A DNA stretch of 64,000 nt from Vitis vinifera. Its lineage: Eukaryota; Streptophyta; Magnoliopsida; Vitales; Vitaceae. The notes below the pieces were generated by a model, which saw only the letters and a program-made list of their open reading frames with translations, was not told where the DNA came from and did not search any database. The stretch spans positions 2,760,501-2,824,500 of the forward strand of contig NC_081823.1 in the NCBI RefSeq assembly GCF_030704535.1, written 5' to 3'. Numbering within the stretch: the first letter of the stretch is position 1; every line of letters begins with the position of its first letter. A program made the translations under genes and the position numbers. Shown piece after piece: positions 37,501-48,400 of the stretch.

Positions 37501-40500
37501 TAGGCATATAAGGACTATCTTTAAAGTGTAATAGACTGCTTTCATGTTCTCATGTCCATTGATTGTGTCAACAACCAAAAAGCCGAACTGGATCTCCTTT
37601 CAATGGTTCCAAGGAAGAGGAATGATCTCAACTTCTATTGTTCTTGTTGGTGCAGATTCTTTTAGTGTTATAAATGGATTGGAGATCACAAACAAGGTGC
37701 ATGGAAAATTTCTAACATTCTAAAATAAGCAGTTAATCCATCCAAAACCTGACTACATCTTACTTGGTTGTTGCTATGAGCCTGCAAGAAATAAAACCCA
37801 TACTTAATCTTTGCTAAAAGGGCCACCTTAGCCTTGGCCGATCACTTTGGAACTTCATTTATTTCTTCACTTTTACATAAAATCTTTATTTCCCAATTTT
37901 CTTGAAGGGATCAATTATATGATTTTGGGAGACGACATTACTATGTTAAGGCTAAATTACAACCTGACAAAAAAAGGTGGGGCAATTGAGCTTCATTTTT
38001 AGGAATTGGATAACTGAACTTACTTCAGAACTGAAATGCTCTCCAAAAAGTAATAAGTTTGGTTTTAACAACAAAAGAGATTACCCAACATATGTTAGAA
38101 TGAGATCTTTGACATGCATGATATCAACTGGTTAGTTTCTAATTCTAATGGGCTTACATCCAAGGTTGACATTAAGCTCTTACTTTTTTGCATTGGATAT
38201 GGATGCAATGCTTATGAATACATCAGAGTCAATCGGCTCTTTAAAATGTCAATGGTATTTTTTAGGTTGTGCATCTAGTGTATGATAAAAATTAAGAATA
38301 TTAGGGTTGCCTAAGTTATGAAGGGTTTTGAGCCAAGTAGATTGAAAATAGGATCCTTAAAACTCACCATCAAATAAGTATGATACTAAAGAGGCATTAC
38401 TCTTATAATTAGTCTACTTATTTTGGAAGTCACTGTCTTTTCCTTTTAACTTGTAAATAAATGAATTTGGAGTTGTTTTGGGAGCCAAAAGAGGCATACC
38501 ATATAGCATCGTGATTTTATTACATAAGCAGTACTATTAATTTGCTTGCATGCTTGTGACAGATTCCAAAGCTTCTATTGCACAGAATCTTTCCCAATGT
38601 CCGGTTTTCCATATGGATTGATGGAAAACTTCAGCTTCTTGTGGATCCATACCAAGTTCTTGAGAGGTAGATTTTCTCCTGTTTGGATGGACTTCTAATG
38701 AAATTTGACATAGAATTATTAATTAGAAGATTTGAAAATATCTTTCCTATGATCAAGTTATTAATTTTTTATCCACTTGATTAACTGATTGATTTGTTTT
38801 GGCTCTTATGGTTCCTTGAAATTAATGGAATTTGGAATAACTTGATACCCCTTTAAACAGAATTTGAATTGTGTTTCTTGGACATTCTGATCGATTGATG
38901 GTTAAATTTCACAACTCCTTGTCCTTCATGACTTTTGATCTAACCACAAAATCGAGACTTAGAGAAAAAAATTTTGAACTTTAACTTAGTGGAATTGAAC
39001 ATCATTCTGCCATTTTGTTAATGTACACTTGCATGAAAGTGACTTTAGCAATTTTAACTTGATGTAGGAGTCATTTTGTTTTAGTCATCTTTCATATGAT
39101 GCTCATGGATGCATCAAGAACAGTGCATTATTAGGATTTAATTTTGACTATATATCTGTATGCCTCTGCATTGTTTCTTAGTTTCTACGGTATGATACCT
39201 TCATTTATCTATTATTCAGGTTCTTATGGCGTCAAAATGCTAGTTTGGCAATCTCAAGACATTATAGGCGCTTTGATGTGTTTGAAGAAGCTGAAGCTAA
39301 TAAAGCTGCAGGGAAGTATGATAATGTCTCCATTGATTACCAGATTGAATTTTACAAAAATGAGGGTTTAACACCTTATTCCGAGGCTAAGCTTCCTATA
39401 ACTAGCGGTAAGTGTGTGATCCTTATGTGTATTGTGTGTGTTATTTTGTATCTTGAAATTGAGGTTTTTGGCTTTATGTCTGAGTTGCTGCAGATGTTCC
39501 TGAAGGTTGCGTGATTGTAAAGGAACATATCCCCATTACAAATCTTTTTACCTGTCTATGGTTCAATGAAGTTGATCGCTTTACTTCCAGGGATCAGTTA
39601 AGCTTTGCCATAGTGAGGGACAAAATAACGTCACAAGTCGATTGGAACATCAGCATGTTTTTGGATTGTGAAAGACGAAACTTTGTATATCAGGTAACAT
39701 TTTATGAACTGCAACATTTTAAGGATTTCTGTCATTTGGACATCAAATAAGTAGGATGTAACTCTAATCCTATGTTTGGTTCATGGAAAAATTGAGAGAT
39801 GATACAATGAAAAGAATATAGAGAAAAAAATGGAAGGAAAATGAAATATAGATTAGAAAAAAGAAATGAAAGGAAAAAAAAAAAGAGTGAAGGAAATAAA
39901 AAATAGATTTAAAGTTAGTACATTATCTTTACATGTTTCTTTTACCTCATTTAACTTATTTTAATTCTTCTATATAAAGATTAAATAATATGAAAATGCA
40001 TAAGATGTCCAACTAATTTTAATTATATTTAAAAATGTGAGAAACTCATTTTCCTTGACATCTTTTTTCCTTTTCTAGGAACTAAACATGGTTTAAATGC
40101 ATATTATGATTATCTTTTTCTTTATCTTTGCTATGAACTTTGCATAGAAGATATGGCCTATCTTTTTAGGTTAGAAATAGAAGGTTTGCCTAATTACCTT
40201 CTGATTCACAAACCCATGCATGTTATGATTATACACATCTTAATTCTTGATCGGCTTCACGGAAGGCCCACAAGGTGGCACCATTTCAGGTGTCATTTAC
40301 ATCTTCATGGATCATCAGTAGTAGTGTAAACCTGTTAGGTTACCATTTCTATCTTCCTCGAACTTGGCTAACACAGGGTTTGGACGACCTATGCCTTGGA
40401 ATGCAGCAATTATGGGAAATGGAGTCCTCACCGAGGATGATATTGATTTAACATATGGAAACCTTCAGGGGTTGTAGGAACACAAATAGAAAACACAATG

Positions 40501-40917
40501 TACTCATCACAAATCCTATCAATAATGCAGAAAACGATTATAAATTTAATTTTGTGGTGAAAAATGACCATTCTTTCTGTTTACATACATATTCTATGTT
40601 TGTTTGTGGTTTTTTTTTTTTTTCTTTAAAAGCCAGTAGAAAATGTATATACATTTTGGATATATTTGATCTTTGGCATACAGGCATACCATAGAGATTT
40701 ACTGGAGCACATGGCTCCCCCACCACCTGTGGTACATCCACCACCTCGAGATGTGGTGATCCCAGGCAATCGTCAAGGTGCGGTCATCCCTGAAAATGTG
40801 GCTGGAAGGACCCCTGCAAGGAAGAACCCCCCCAAACGTGGAAGAGGAGAGAGGAGATCTGGTTCAAGGCGTCACCGCAAAGTTGGCCCTGGCTTTAGGG
40901 ATAACAATTCAATTTGA
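34511..40917 (+). CDS. MUCI70: DUF616 Golgi protein, probable hexosyltransferase (MUCI70-like)
   Basis: Nine exons (34511-34763, 35512-35823, 36051-36264, 36465-36574, 36662-36861, 38563-38666, 39220-39407, 39494-39693, 40684-40917) sum to 1815 bases, 604 residues plus stop, with every phase consistent. One membrane anchor (about residues 62-79, VGMLILVGFAFLVFLSGF) follows a basic N-terminus, giving a type II Golgi topology. A Pro/Ser-rich stem with CPVCYLP follows, then the DUF616 core: VTGSKPGHHTGFDID, VPFYMFIDEET, GLWRIILVHNIPY, IPKLLLHRIFPNVRFSIWID and FLWRQNASLAISRHYRRFDV. The C-terminus is Pro-rich, then strongly basic (RGRGERRSGSRRHRK). Arabidopsis MUCI70 is needed for pectin (rhamnogalacturonan I) in seed mucilage, and the paralogue TOD1 has been linked to ceramide and turgor. 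Which role applies here is inference; the family call is firm. Confidence 0.92.
36862..38562 (+). other. Large intron 5 of the DUF616 gene
   Basis: 1.7 kb, mostly AT-rich, without a recognisable transposon protein. It accounts for the longest gap in this gene. Confidence 0.7.
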
Positions 40918-40919
40918 GT

Positions 40920-42085
40920 ATATTAGGCAACACAAAATAATTTTTGGTCTTTAATTTCAAATTTATTCTTGATGGGTTAGGAGGATTTGGGCAGATGAGT
41001 GCAAGTTTGATTGAAAATAGAGAAAAGATGGTCCAAATTTTTGTTTGGAAAGTGTCAATATCTATTCATTTTTGTTGTAAATACTAAATACCTCAATTCT
41101 GAATAAGCTTCATACGAGTTAGCTTCATTTTCTAGTGATCTGGAATGCTGTCATGTTCCCTATTTCCATATTTATGAACTCAAAGATACAATCTCTCTTT
41201 CCCTTTATGACACAATAGAAGAGTGACATTCTCATTTACAGGATTCAACTTTTGTTTCTATTTTGTCTCCTTCAAAATTTGTATGCTCTTTCTCCTGCAT
41301 TAGGTTTACTTTTTAAGGATAGATGTGTTGTTTATGTCCCCTCTAGGTGTAGCTCAACAGTGGGGGTTTTTTTTTTCCCCTTTCAATAAAGCAAAAGTCC
41401 CATTTAGGATGGTCTCAAATGTCTGTTCCAATCACTTGAGTTTGGGATAAATGTTTGTGATATCACTCAGGTTTGCTTGTTGAGCATTTAGATAAATATC
41501 TTGAGTTTGTTTGAGAATGTTTTTGAAAACTAGTTTTCTCAACTGGTTCTGTCAAGGTAATATCTAAAAGATGTTATTTTATCAAAATTTTGTCAAAATT
41601 ATTATTATTTTTTAAAAAATATTTGGACTGGGTGGGAGACTGCATATTATTTTAAAATTAAAACTTAAAAAAATAAAAAATGAAAGTGGTGAGCACGATA
41701 CAACCTGTACTGAAAGCTTTGCTGGATTGAAATATATGTTTGGAAGATTTTGTCTTTTTGAACACAATTATCAGAGAATCCTCACCCTCACAGCTGTGAG
41801 AGTGGACCCATGATTCATGGCATCCTCTGCAGACCAATTTTATCATATAGTTGGCACTGGGTTGGTCTCCAAATTCAAAATTTCAAATAGTTTCACCTTC
41901 AGATATGATGGGTTACCACTGATTTGACATTGTAACTAGATATTTCACACCCCCCTTATCATCAAGAATATTTTTTAAAAGTTCTTTTTTTGAAAATAAG
42001 TTATTTTTTAACAAATTCAAGGTGTTTTTCATTATTTTTTTGAAGTGTGTTGAGTAATAATTTAAAATATGAATAATATTTAAAA
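40920..42085. other. 3' flank of the DUF616 gene and intergenic DNA
   Basis: AATAAA-like signals occur at about 41102 (GAATAAGC, weak) and 41386 (CAATAAAGC, good), so the transcript probably ends between 41.1 and 41.4 kb. No further gene is seen. Confidence 0.5.
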
Positions 42086-42092
42086 AAATTTA

Positions 42093-42706
42093 GGGAGAAT
42101 TATCTTTTGGGGTAGATGGACCCCCAAATTAACAAAAGGTTCATATAACTCTTGAAATTGAGTTGAAGGATATGAAATAGTAACGGACAAATATACCCTT
42201 TAAGAATACATATAAAATATTTTATAAAATTATGTTAAATAAATTTTTTTCAATAATTTTTTTTTTCAAAAATACTAAATTAAATAAAAGTAGTTTTCAA
42301 AAATATTAAATTAAATAATTTTTTTTCAAAAATATTAAATTAAATTAAAGTATTTAAAAAAAATATTAAATTAAATAAATTTATTTTTACAAAATATTAA
42401 ATTAAATAAATTTATTTAAAAAATATATTAAATTAAATAAAAGTATTTAAAAAAATATTAAATTACATAAAAGTATTTTTTAAAAATATTAAATTAAATA
42501 AAAAATATTAAATTAAATACAAGTATTTTTCAAAAATATTAATTTTTTTTTCTCAAAATCAACAAAGGGCATTTTTGGAAATACTAAAAGATGATATCCT
42601 TCAACTCAATTTCCATACTTTCATTGAGTCTTGAACTCAATTTGAAGAGTTACATGAATCTTTTGTTAATTTGAGGGTCCATCTACCCCCAAAACATAAT
42701 TCTCCC
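42093..42706. mobile_element. Foldback MITE with long inverted repeats
   Basis: The element starts GGGAGAATTAT and ends with its complement ATAATTCTCCC; inverted homology extends inward for roughly 90-115 bases (GGGGTAGATGGACCC, AAATTAACAAAAG, AATTGAGTTGAAGGATAT). An eight-base duplication AAAATTTA flanks it at 42085-42092 and 42707-42714. The eight-base target site fits the hAT superfamily. The interior is a degenerate array of AAATATTAAATTAAATAAA units. It is non-autonomous; no transposase. Confidence 0.85.
42280..42545. repeat. AT minisatellite inside the foldback MITE
   Basis: About ten imperfect copies of an AATATTAAATTAAATAAAAGT-like unit, 20-30 bases each, lie between the two arms of the element. 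Confidence 0.85.
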
Positions 42707-42714
42707 AAAATTTA

Positions 42715-44700
42715 TTCATATTTGAATTTATTTTTAAATTTAATTTAAAAAATGTTTTTATTATTTTAGAAAACCAAATTATACTATGGCCCAACCATTT
42801 GATTTCCACAATATTCCTCTTTCTTATAGCAATTTTTACCATGGAATTTAGTGCTTGGCAACCTACCGTTTTAATTTAGTAAGCTGTCATTGAATTGGAA
42901 GACCAATCAAATGGACTTTCCATTAAATCTGTAAGGATTGGTAAAGAAAGTTGATTGGATTAATGATACTGTCATTTCATTAATCTTTATAAAGAAAAAT
43001 CACTTTAAATTGTCTCAATCAAGACAACTTTTCAATTCTTTATTCAACTTAATTTTTTTTTTCCAATTTTCATTGTTGTTATACCATTTTTTTTTTACTT
43101 TATTGAACCAATGTTCAAAATATATACCTTTTATATATTTTCTAAAAAAAAATGAAAAACATAGGAAATAATATAATTTAATATTTTTTCTTAAAAATAA
43201 AAAAGAAAATGAATATTATTATATCAACGTTAAAACAAGTTTAATTTGGTTGAACCTTAGCTTGAACTCAACCAAAATTAAGCTTGGATTGAAAGCCTAA
43301 TTCAAGTATTGAAAATAATTATTCAAGCTCATCCGAACTTTGAGTTAGATTCAGGTTGGATCTGGTCAAATCGCCTAAGTTGCACTCCTAATCAAGTGTA
43401 CGAGACATCAATTTTTTTATTAATTAAAATTAATTCTTAATAAACAGAATTTGGAGTAATATCATTTTAAGAAATTTGGAAGACTAACGATTAAATTTGA
43501 ACATGAAAAGATAGTGAAAACTCATAAAGATCAAATGTATTTAATCATTGTCTAAGGACGGACTGAATAATTCGAGGTTATAAAAATGTGAAAGTTGGCT
43601 TCTTTGACAAATCTCATGAAATCTTCATTTTAATATAATGACTTATGGTAAGATGCCACCATTGTTGAAGTGGAAGATAAAATTTAAGGGATTCTATCAC
43701 GATATTGAAAGAAGTCATTTTCAGGGATCAAATTGTAATTGATGTTGTGTGGAAAGATCTTAAGGTTGTTGACCTTAAGAAGTTTATTGAACAGATTTGA
43801 TTCGACCCCCTTCAAAGACGAACTTCATTTCCCATGGCCTGATTTCTTTGATTTTGAGAATATCTTAACATTTTTCTATTTAAGACATGGAAATACTTTT
43901 TAGATATGGTAAGGTAAGAAAAGAAAAGGCTGATAATACAATACCCCACCATGGATTTTATCTAAAAGAATCTAAGGCAATGGGCCCTTCTCATGCAAGC
44001 CTCCAAGAAAATGAATAAATATAAGCAAAAATCCAAAATAATTATTAGGTGATAAAAAGGGTGATGTAAGCCCTAAGGTCCATGCCAGGGGATATTCAAT
44101 AGCTTTGTAAAAGAAGCAAGCATGGCATTTTCTGCATAAAGTATGGAAGCCATTAAAAAAAGACTCTCAACCCATCATCAGCGACATCATCATCATTCAT
44201 CCAAATCCAGAACCCAATTGCCCAAATAAATCGTGGAAAATCATTGATAGTGCAGAAAGAAGTGGAATTCACCATTACTGGCAATTCCAAAATTCAGTTC
44301 TTTCATATCCACAGAAAAAAAAAAAAAAAAGTTTCTCCCAATTTTTAGAAACCCGTTTCAGTTTCAGTTTCCTTTATTGGGTGTTGCATCCGGGTTTGAT
44401 CGGATCTCCTGCAATGAAATTTGGGTTTGGAACCTGAATTGTTGAAGAAATCTAAATGGCGTTAGAAACTTTTTTCAGTTTCATTGTGGTTTAATTGCTT
44501 TGGGAGTGGTGGGTTTTTTTTTTGATCCAATATTTATGTTGAGGTCGGTTGAATTGGAGAAAAGATCTATATAGGGTTCTAATCAAGGGGTGGTTCTTCT
44601 GGGTTTCTTGCCCATGTACAGTTGAATTTAGGGTTGGGTTTTGAAATCACAGGTCCATTTGTTTGCTTTGGGATTAGAGTTTGGTTGTTAATCTGTACTC
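42715..44700. other. Intergenic, no gene recognised
   Basis: AT-rich DNA. The 44150-44740 end is probably the promoter and 5' UTR of the next gene. The patch 43250-43390 has repeated TTGAACT/TCAAGCT words similar to 29540-29720. Confidence 0.45.
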
Positions 44701-44741
44701 TGTGAATTCTTATTCAAGATTTAGAGGGTTGTTTGATCAAC

Positions 44742-45176
44742 ATGGGATCAGCTGCTTTCTTCCTCACATGCAGTCTCCATTCTGTGATAGCTCTCACTTG
44801 TGGAGCTCTAATGATGTTCTACACAAACGAAATCTTTGTGTTTGGGCATGGCCCTGAGATTGCCCGGAAGCTTCAGGGCTCCACACCCCATGACCAGCTC
44901 TTAATCCGAACCTCGGATTCATTCTCTGGATTGCTTTTATTCGCCATTGGGTTCCTCCTTTTCATGGTGGCCTTTGTCAAGGACAGAGAGTTTCAGAGCT
45001 TCTTCGCCAAGGGCTGCGTCACTCTTCATGTTTTCATGGCTTTGTGGAGAATTTACTTTGAGAGAAAGCTTGAAGATCTGGCCTGGGACTGGCCAAAGCA
45101 GGTTGTGGGAGACATTGTTCTGGCCCTTTCATGGGTTTTCCTGGTTGTATACTCTTGGAGGGAGAAGTATGATTAG
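44742..45176 (+). CDS. Small four-helix membrane protein, DUF7865-like
   Basis: One exon encodes 144 residues from ATG at 44742 (MGSAAFFLTCSLHSVIALTC). Four hydrophobic segments are visible at about 6-27, 62-79, 88-106 and 121-138, separated by short charged loops (TPHDQLLIRTSD; ERKLEDLAWDWPKQ). The C-terminus is charged (SWREKYD). The sequence resembles a conserved plant family of uncharacterised membrane proteins that I associate with DUF7865; no activity is established. It has no signal peptide beyond the first helix. Coding G+C is clearly higher than the flanks, supporting a real gene. The upstream 400 bases are T-rich leader-like DNA. Confidence 0.85.
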   Translation: MGSAAFFLTCSLHSVIALTCGALMMFYTNEIFVFGHGPEIARKLQGSTPHDQLLIRTSDSFSGLLLFAIGFLLFMVAFVKDREFQSFFAKGCVTLHVFMALWRIYFERKLEDLAWDWPKQVVGDIVLALSWVFLVVYSWREKYD

Positions 45177-45179
45177 GGT

Positions 45180-45780
45180 TTTGGACGTGAGCTTCCATTG
45201 ATATGGAAATAGAACTTGGATGGTTGCTCAGTGGCTTGCTTCCTTGATCCTCCAATACTGAATAGAGTTGAATTGAACAGGAACTACACAGATTTCTCTG
45301 TTTGGGCAACTGGGTTTTTCCAAATTTTTCTGGGTGACTGTTGATTTTCTTGGAAAGTGGCAGTAGACGATGAATTGAATGACGGGTCAGTTTGTTTTTT
45401 ATTGAATTTGGTTGGGAAGTTGTGTTAGATTGCTTTATTCTATGAGGTTTGTAGGATGGTGCTTGAAAACAGGAGATGAGTCTGGCTATAGCTTGTTTTT
45501 GCCCCAGTTGGATCTTTGTAATTAGAATTGTAAATTTTCGTGAAATAATGATGAAAATTGTGATTTCTTACTGTTAGATCTTGCTTCCTTTGGTTATGTT
45601 GCTTACCTTTTGTTGTTCAGATTCCTTGAAGTTTCCCTTCTTTTCCATTTTTAGTTCACAACATTGTATCATATTTGGACAACCAAAGGCAGTGGGTCAA
45701 AAAAAGCCAAAAACTGATAGAAGCGTCCATGTTTAGTAATTGTTTTTGCCAAAAATGGTTCATAAGAACAGCTACTAAGC
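45180..45780. other. 3' flank of the DUF7865-like gene
   Basis: Probable 3' UTR to around 45.5 kb; nothing else recognised. Confidence 0.45.
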
Positions 45781-45781
45781 C

Positions 45782-46103
45782 CAAGTCTGGTAACTATTTG
45801 CCAAAAAATTTCCTGTTCTCTATAAAAAAGAAAAAGACTAGTTTCTTATTTTATGTTCTAGAAAAAAGGATGTATTTAAAGAATATTTTTTAATTATTTT
45901 TTTATTAATTTTCGAAGTGCTGTATTAAAAAATAATTATAAAAACATGGAAAGTGATTTAATATTATATATAAAAGTTATTTTTAAAATATTAAAAACAA
46001 GTTTAAAAACTTTTTAGATTTTTAAATAGATTTTTGTTTTACAAGAATAGTTTTCAAAAATTATTTTTAGTATTATTTTTTAAAATAATTATCAAATTAG
46101 TCA
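45782..46103. mobile_element. hAT-like MITE candidate
   Basis: The left end (AGTCTGGTAACTATTTGCC) and the right end (AATAATTATCAAATTAGTC) are imperfectly inverted, resembling the GTTTGATAATTATTTT ends of the other candidates. The boundaries are approximate. Confidence 0.4.
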
Positions 46104-46105
46104 GA

Positions 46106-46432
46106 ATTTGTTTAGTAATTATTTTTAAAAACAGTTTTAAAAAATGATTTTTTAAAATTATTTTATAATTGTTTAATTGTTTGAAAACTTTATATATTTT
46201 TGATAACCGTGGATGTCCGGGCCAGTTTACGCGCACCTCGACTAATCCCACGGGGCCCTGAAGTTAACGATCGGGTAAACCTCCAGTGGCCCTGAGGGGA
46301 CTCGAACTGGTGACCATTGGGGAGCAAACCCAAGAAAACTTTATATATTTAAAAAAGCATAATACTTTTAAATAATATGATATTTTTACTTATTTTCTAA
46401 AAACTGTTTTAAAAAATAATTATTTAAATGTA
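46106..46432. mobile_element. MITE-like element split by a SINE
   Basis: The left arm TTAGTAATTATTTTTAAAAA and the right arm (AAACTGTTTTAAAAAATAAT near 46409) are inverted relatives sharing AATTATTTTT.AAAACAGTTTT. The SINE at 46200-46333 lies between the arms, so it entered later. Confidence 0.5.
46200..46333 (-). mobile_element. Au-type SINE, 5' truncated
   Basis: About 134 bases are bounded by a perfect 17-base target duplication (GAAAACTTTATATATTT) at 46183-46199 and 46334-46350. On the minus strand it contains a B-box-like AGTTCGAGTCC, then CCACTGGAGGTTTACCCG and GGGATTAGTCGAGGTGCGCG followed by TGGCCCGGACATCCACGG, which I recognise as the conserved 3' part of the angiosperm Au SINE. The usual 5' end with the A box is absent, so it was truncated on insertion. 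Confidence 0.85.
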
Positions 46433-46539
46433 AAAATTTATTAAAAATAAAGTATTACATTACAAGTTATTTTTAAAATATATTTAAAAATAGATTTATT
46501 AAAAATACTGAATTTTAAAAATTTTAAAAGCCTACTTTT

Positions 46540-46674
46540 TAAACCTCCTCCAAATACGATTGCAACCCGTCGCCCAACCCTAGCCCACCCATCCCTTGTA
46601 GCTCTCTGCAACCGGCGATCCCCAACCCTCACCTCATCCCTGTGTAGCTCATTGGTTCCACGACCTTCTCAAGG
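46540..46674 (+). other. Orphan leader-like exon
   Basis: A sudden C-rich island (CGCCCAACCCTAGCCCACCC near 46571) ends in CTTCTCAAG followed by GTAATT, a good plant splice donor. It looks like a plus-strand promoter and first 5' UTR exon, yet no matching coding exon follows before the antisense pseudogene. It may be a relic of a disrupted gene. Confidence 0.35.
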
Positions 46675-47409
46675 TAATTTCTTCATTCTCCTCCTCCATC
46701 GCTCTCCATCCGAGACTACACAGTTGGAAAGACTCTCCACTTTCATTCGACATCGTTGTTTTTTTTTTTTTCTTCTTAATGTTTGATTGTCTTAAAATGT
46801 TAGTTAGGGTTTTGGGTTTTAGGATTTCAATAGAGCAGTCCAGTCTCATTTCCCAGTACTTCTCTCTCTAAAACTCTCATTCTCTATTCTGGTTCACATA
46901 TGCAAGTGCTCTGTTTAGGGTTTTGAGTTCACGTGTTGCAGGGCCGTTTCTTTTTTAAGGAAGAAAAACTTTGTTTGGTGATATCTTGTTATTTAGAGCC
47001 CGTTTGATATGGTTGTTGTCTCATTGTTATTAGGATTTTGTGGTTTGTTTGATTGTTGTGATTTTTGTGGTTTGTTGGGTTATTAGGATTTTATGGTTTG
47101 TTTGATTGTTGAAACCTAAAGGAAAATATAAGAAAATTTTGGGTTTAATCTTATTGATTTCATATTATAGTTTGTTGGGTAGAGCATTTGGGCCCAAACT
47201 GTTTGTTAGGATGCCCATGAGAGTTCTTAAATCATGTGGAATACCCCCCTCCAAATGATTGAACGCCACTGAAAGCTGCTGAAGAGATGAAAGGTTTCCC
47301 AAAGTAAATGGGATAACCCCTGTTAGACTGTTCCGCCCAAACCTCAGAATTAGCAGTTTCGACATATGGCCAAAGTGGAAGGGAATCTGCCCCGTCAGAT
47401 TGTTCCTTG

Positions 47410-47976
47410 TCAAGTACTAGCATAGACACTGCCCCAAGAGAGGTGTTTGATTAATTGGGCTTGCATTTGTTTGCCCTCTTGGAGAGCCAAGGCTTGGGCA
47501 CATGAAGTGAGCACAAAACAGAAAGTGTACTCATTGGGATATAGGCCTTAGTGGAGCAGCTTGTGGTAAAAGTGGAGGGAATCAAGTGGATGTGAAGTTT
47601 GTGAAAAGGCCTTAATCATAATGTTGTATGAGTATACATCAGGGCTTTGTATTTGCGAAAATACAACATAAGCCAGGTGAATGTTTGGAGGACTCAAAGA
47701 GAATGAACTAGCTACAAGTAATCTGGTAACCGGAAAAGCATCACGGGACATGCCAGTGGTGATCATTAGGCAATGTATTTGATTGAAATGGGCCATGGTT
47801 TGGCATTTTGATAGTAAGGATAAAACAGGGTGGTCTAGATTTAGGGGAGCACTAGCAAGATTTTTGGCATCCTGGATGTTGGGGGGTTTTTTGAGTCCTC
47901 TTCGTAAGGTTGCAGGGGTTTGGATCATCCAAAAATGGCTCCTGCACTTGCCTACTGCATTGGAGCTATGCATCAT
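47410..47976 (-). pseudogene. PPR gene N-terminal fragment inside the LRR pseudogene
   Basis: From ATG at 47976 the frame encodes a PPR-type N-terminal half: HPVLSLLSKCQTMAHFNQIH, then LAYVVFSQIQSPDVYSYNIM and IKAFSQTSHPLDSLHFYHKL. After one in-frame stop (about 47548) the same frame continues GLYPNEYTFCFVLTSCAQAL and QEGKQMQAQLIKH before ending abruptly at about 47415 against LRR sequence. The style is that of plant E/DYW-subclass PPR proteins acting on organelle RNA. Being truncated and carrying an internal stop, it should be non-functional. Confidence 0.85.
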
Positions 47977-48079
47977 CCTGTCCTGATGTGAAATAGTTTA
48001 GAAGGATCAGCCTATCCTGAGCAGCATGGGCTTTTCTATACAGACCATCTGAATAAGCAACCGCAGTAGCCTTAATTAG

Positions 48080-48400
48080 ATATATTCATTTAGGGTCGTG
48101 CAGTCCCATTGTGACAAAGTTTAATACGTGTCATTAACAATTAGAAACCAATACATTTTTTATGGGTTTAGGATGGGTGTAATCATATTCGGATCAAATT
48201 TGGATTGCCCACGTAATCTATATAAGAAGTAGGAAACTTTTGGATCAACCCACATAATACGAAATTTGATGGAATCAGTCCATTTAATAATCATATTGAT
48301 TAATCTAATTACAATTTTAAACTATTTAACCATATTTTACTCATTTTAAATTTGATTTAAATAAATAAATCAATTGAATTATAAACATATCTGGTTTGAA
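48080..48400. other. AT-rich filler between the PPR fragment and the LRR N-terminus
   Basis: Non-coding, with words such as GGATCAAATTTGGATTGCCC that look like transposon-derived filler. It forms part of the insertion that split the LRR gene. Confidence 0.4.
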
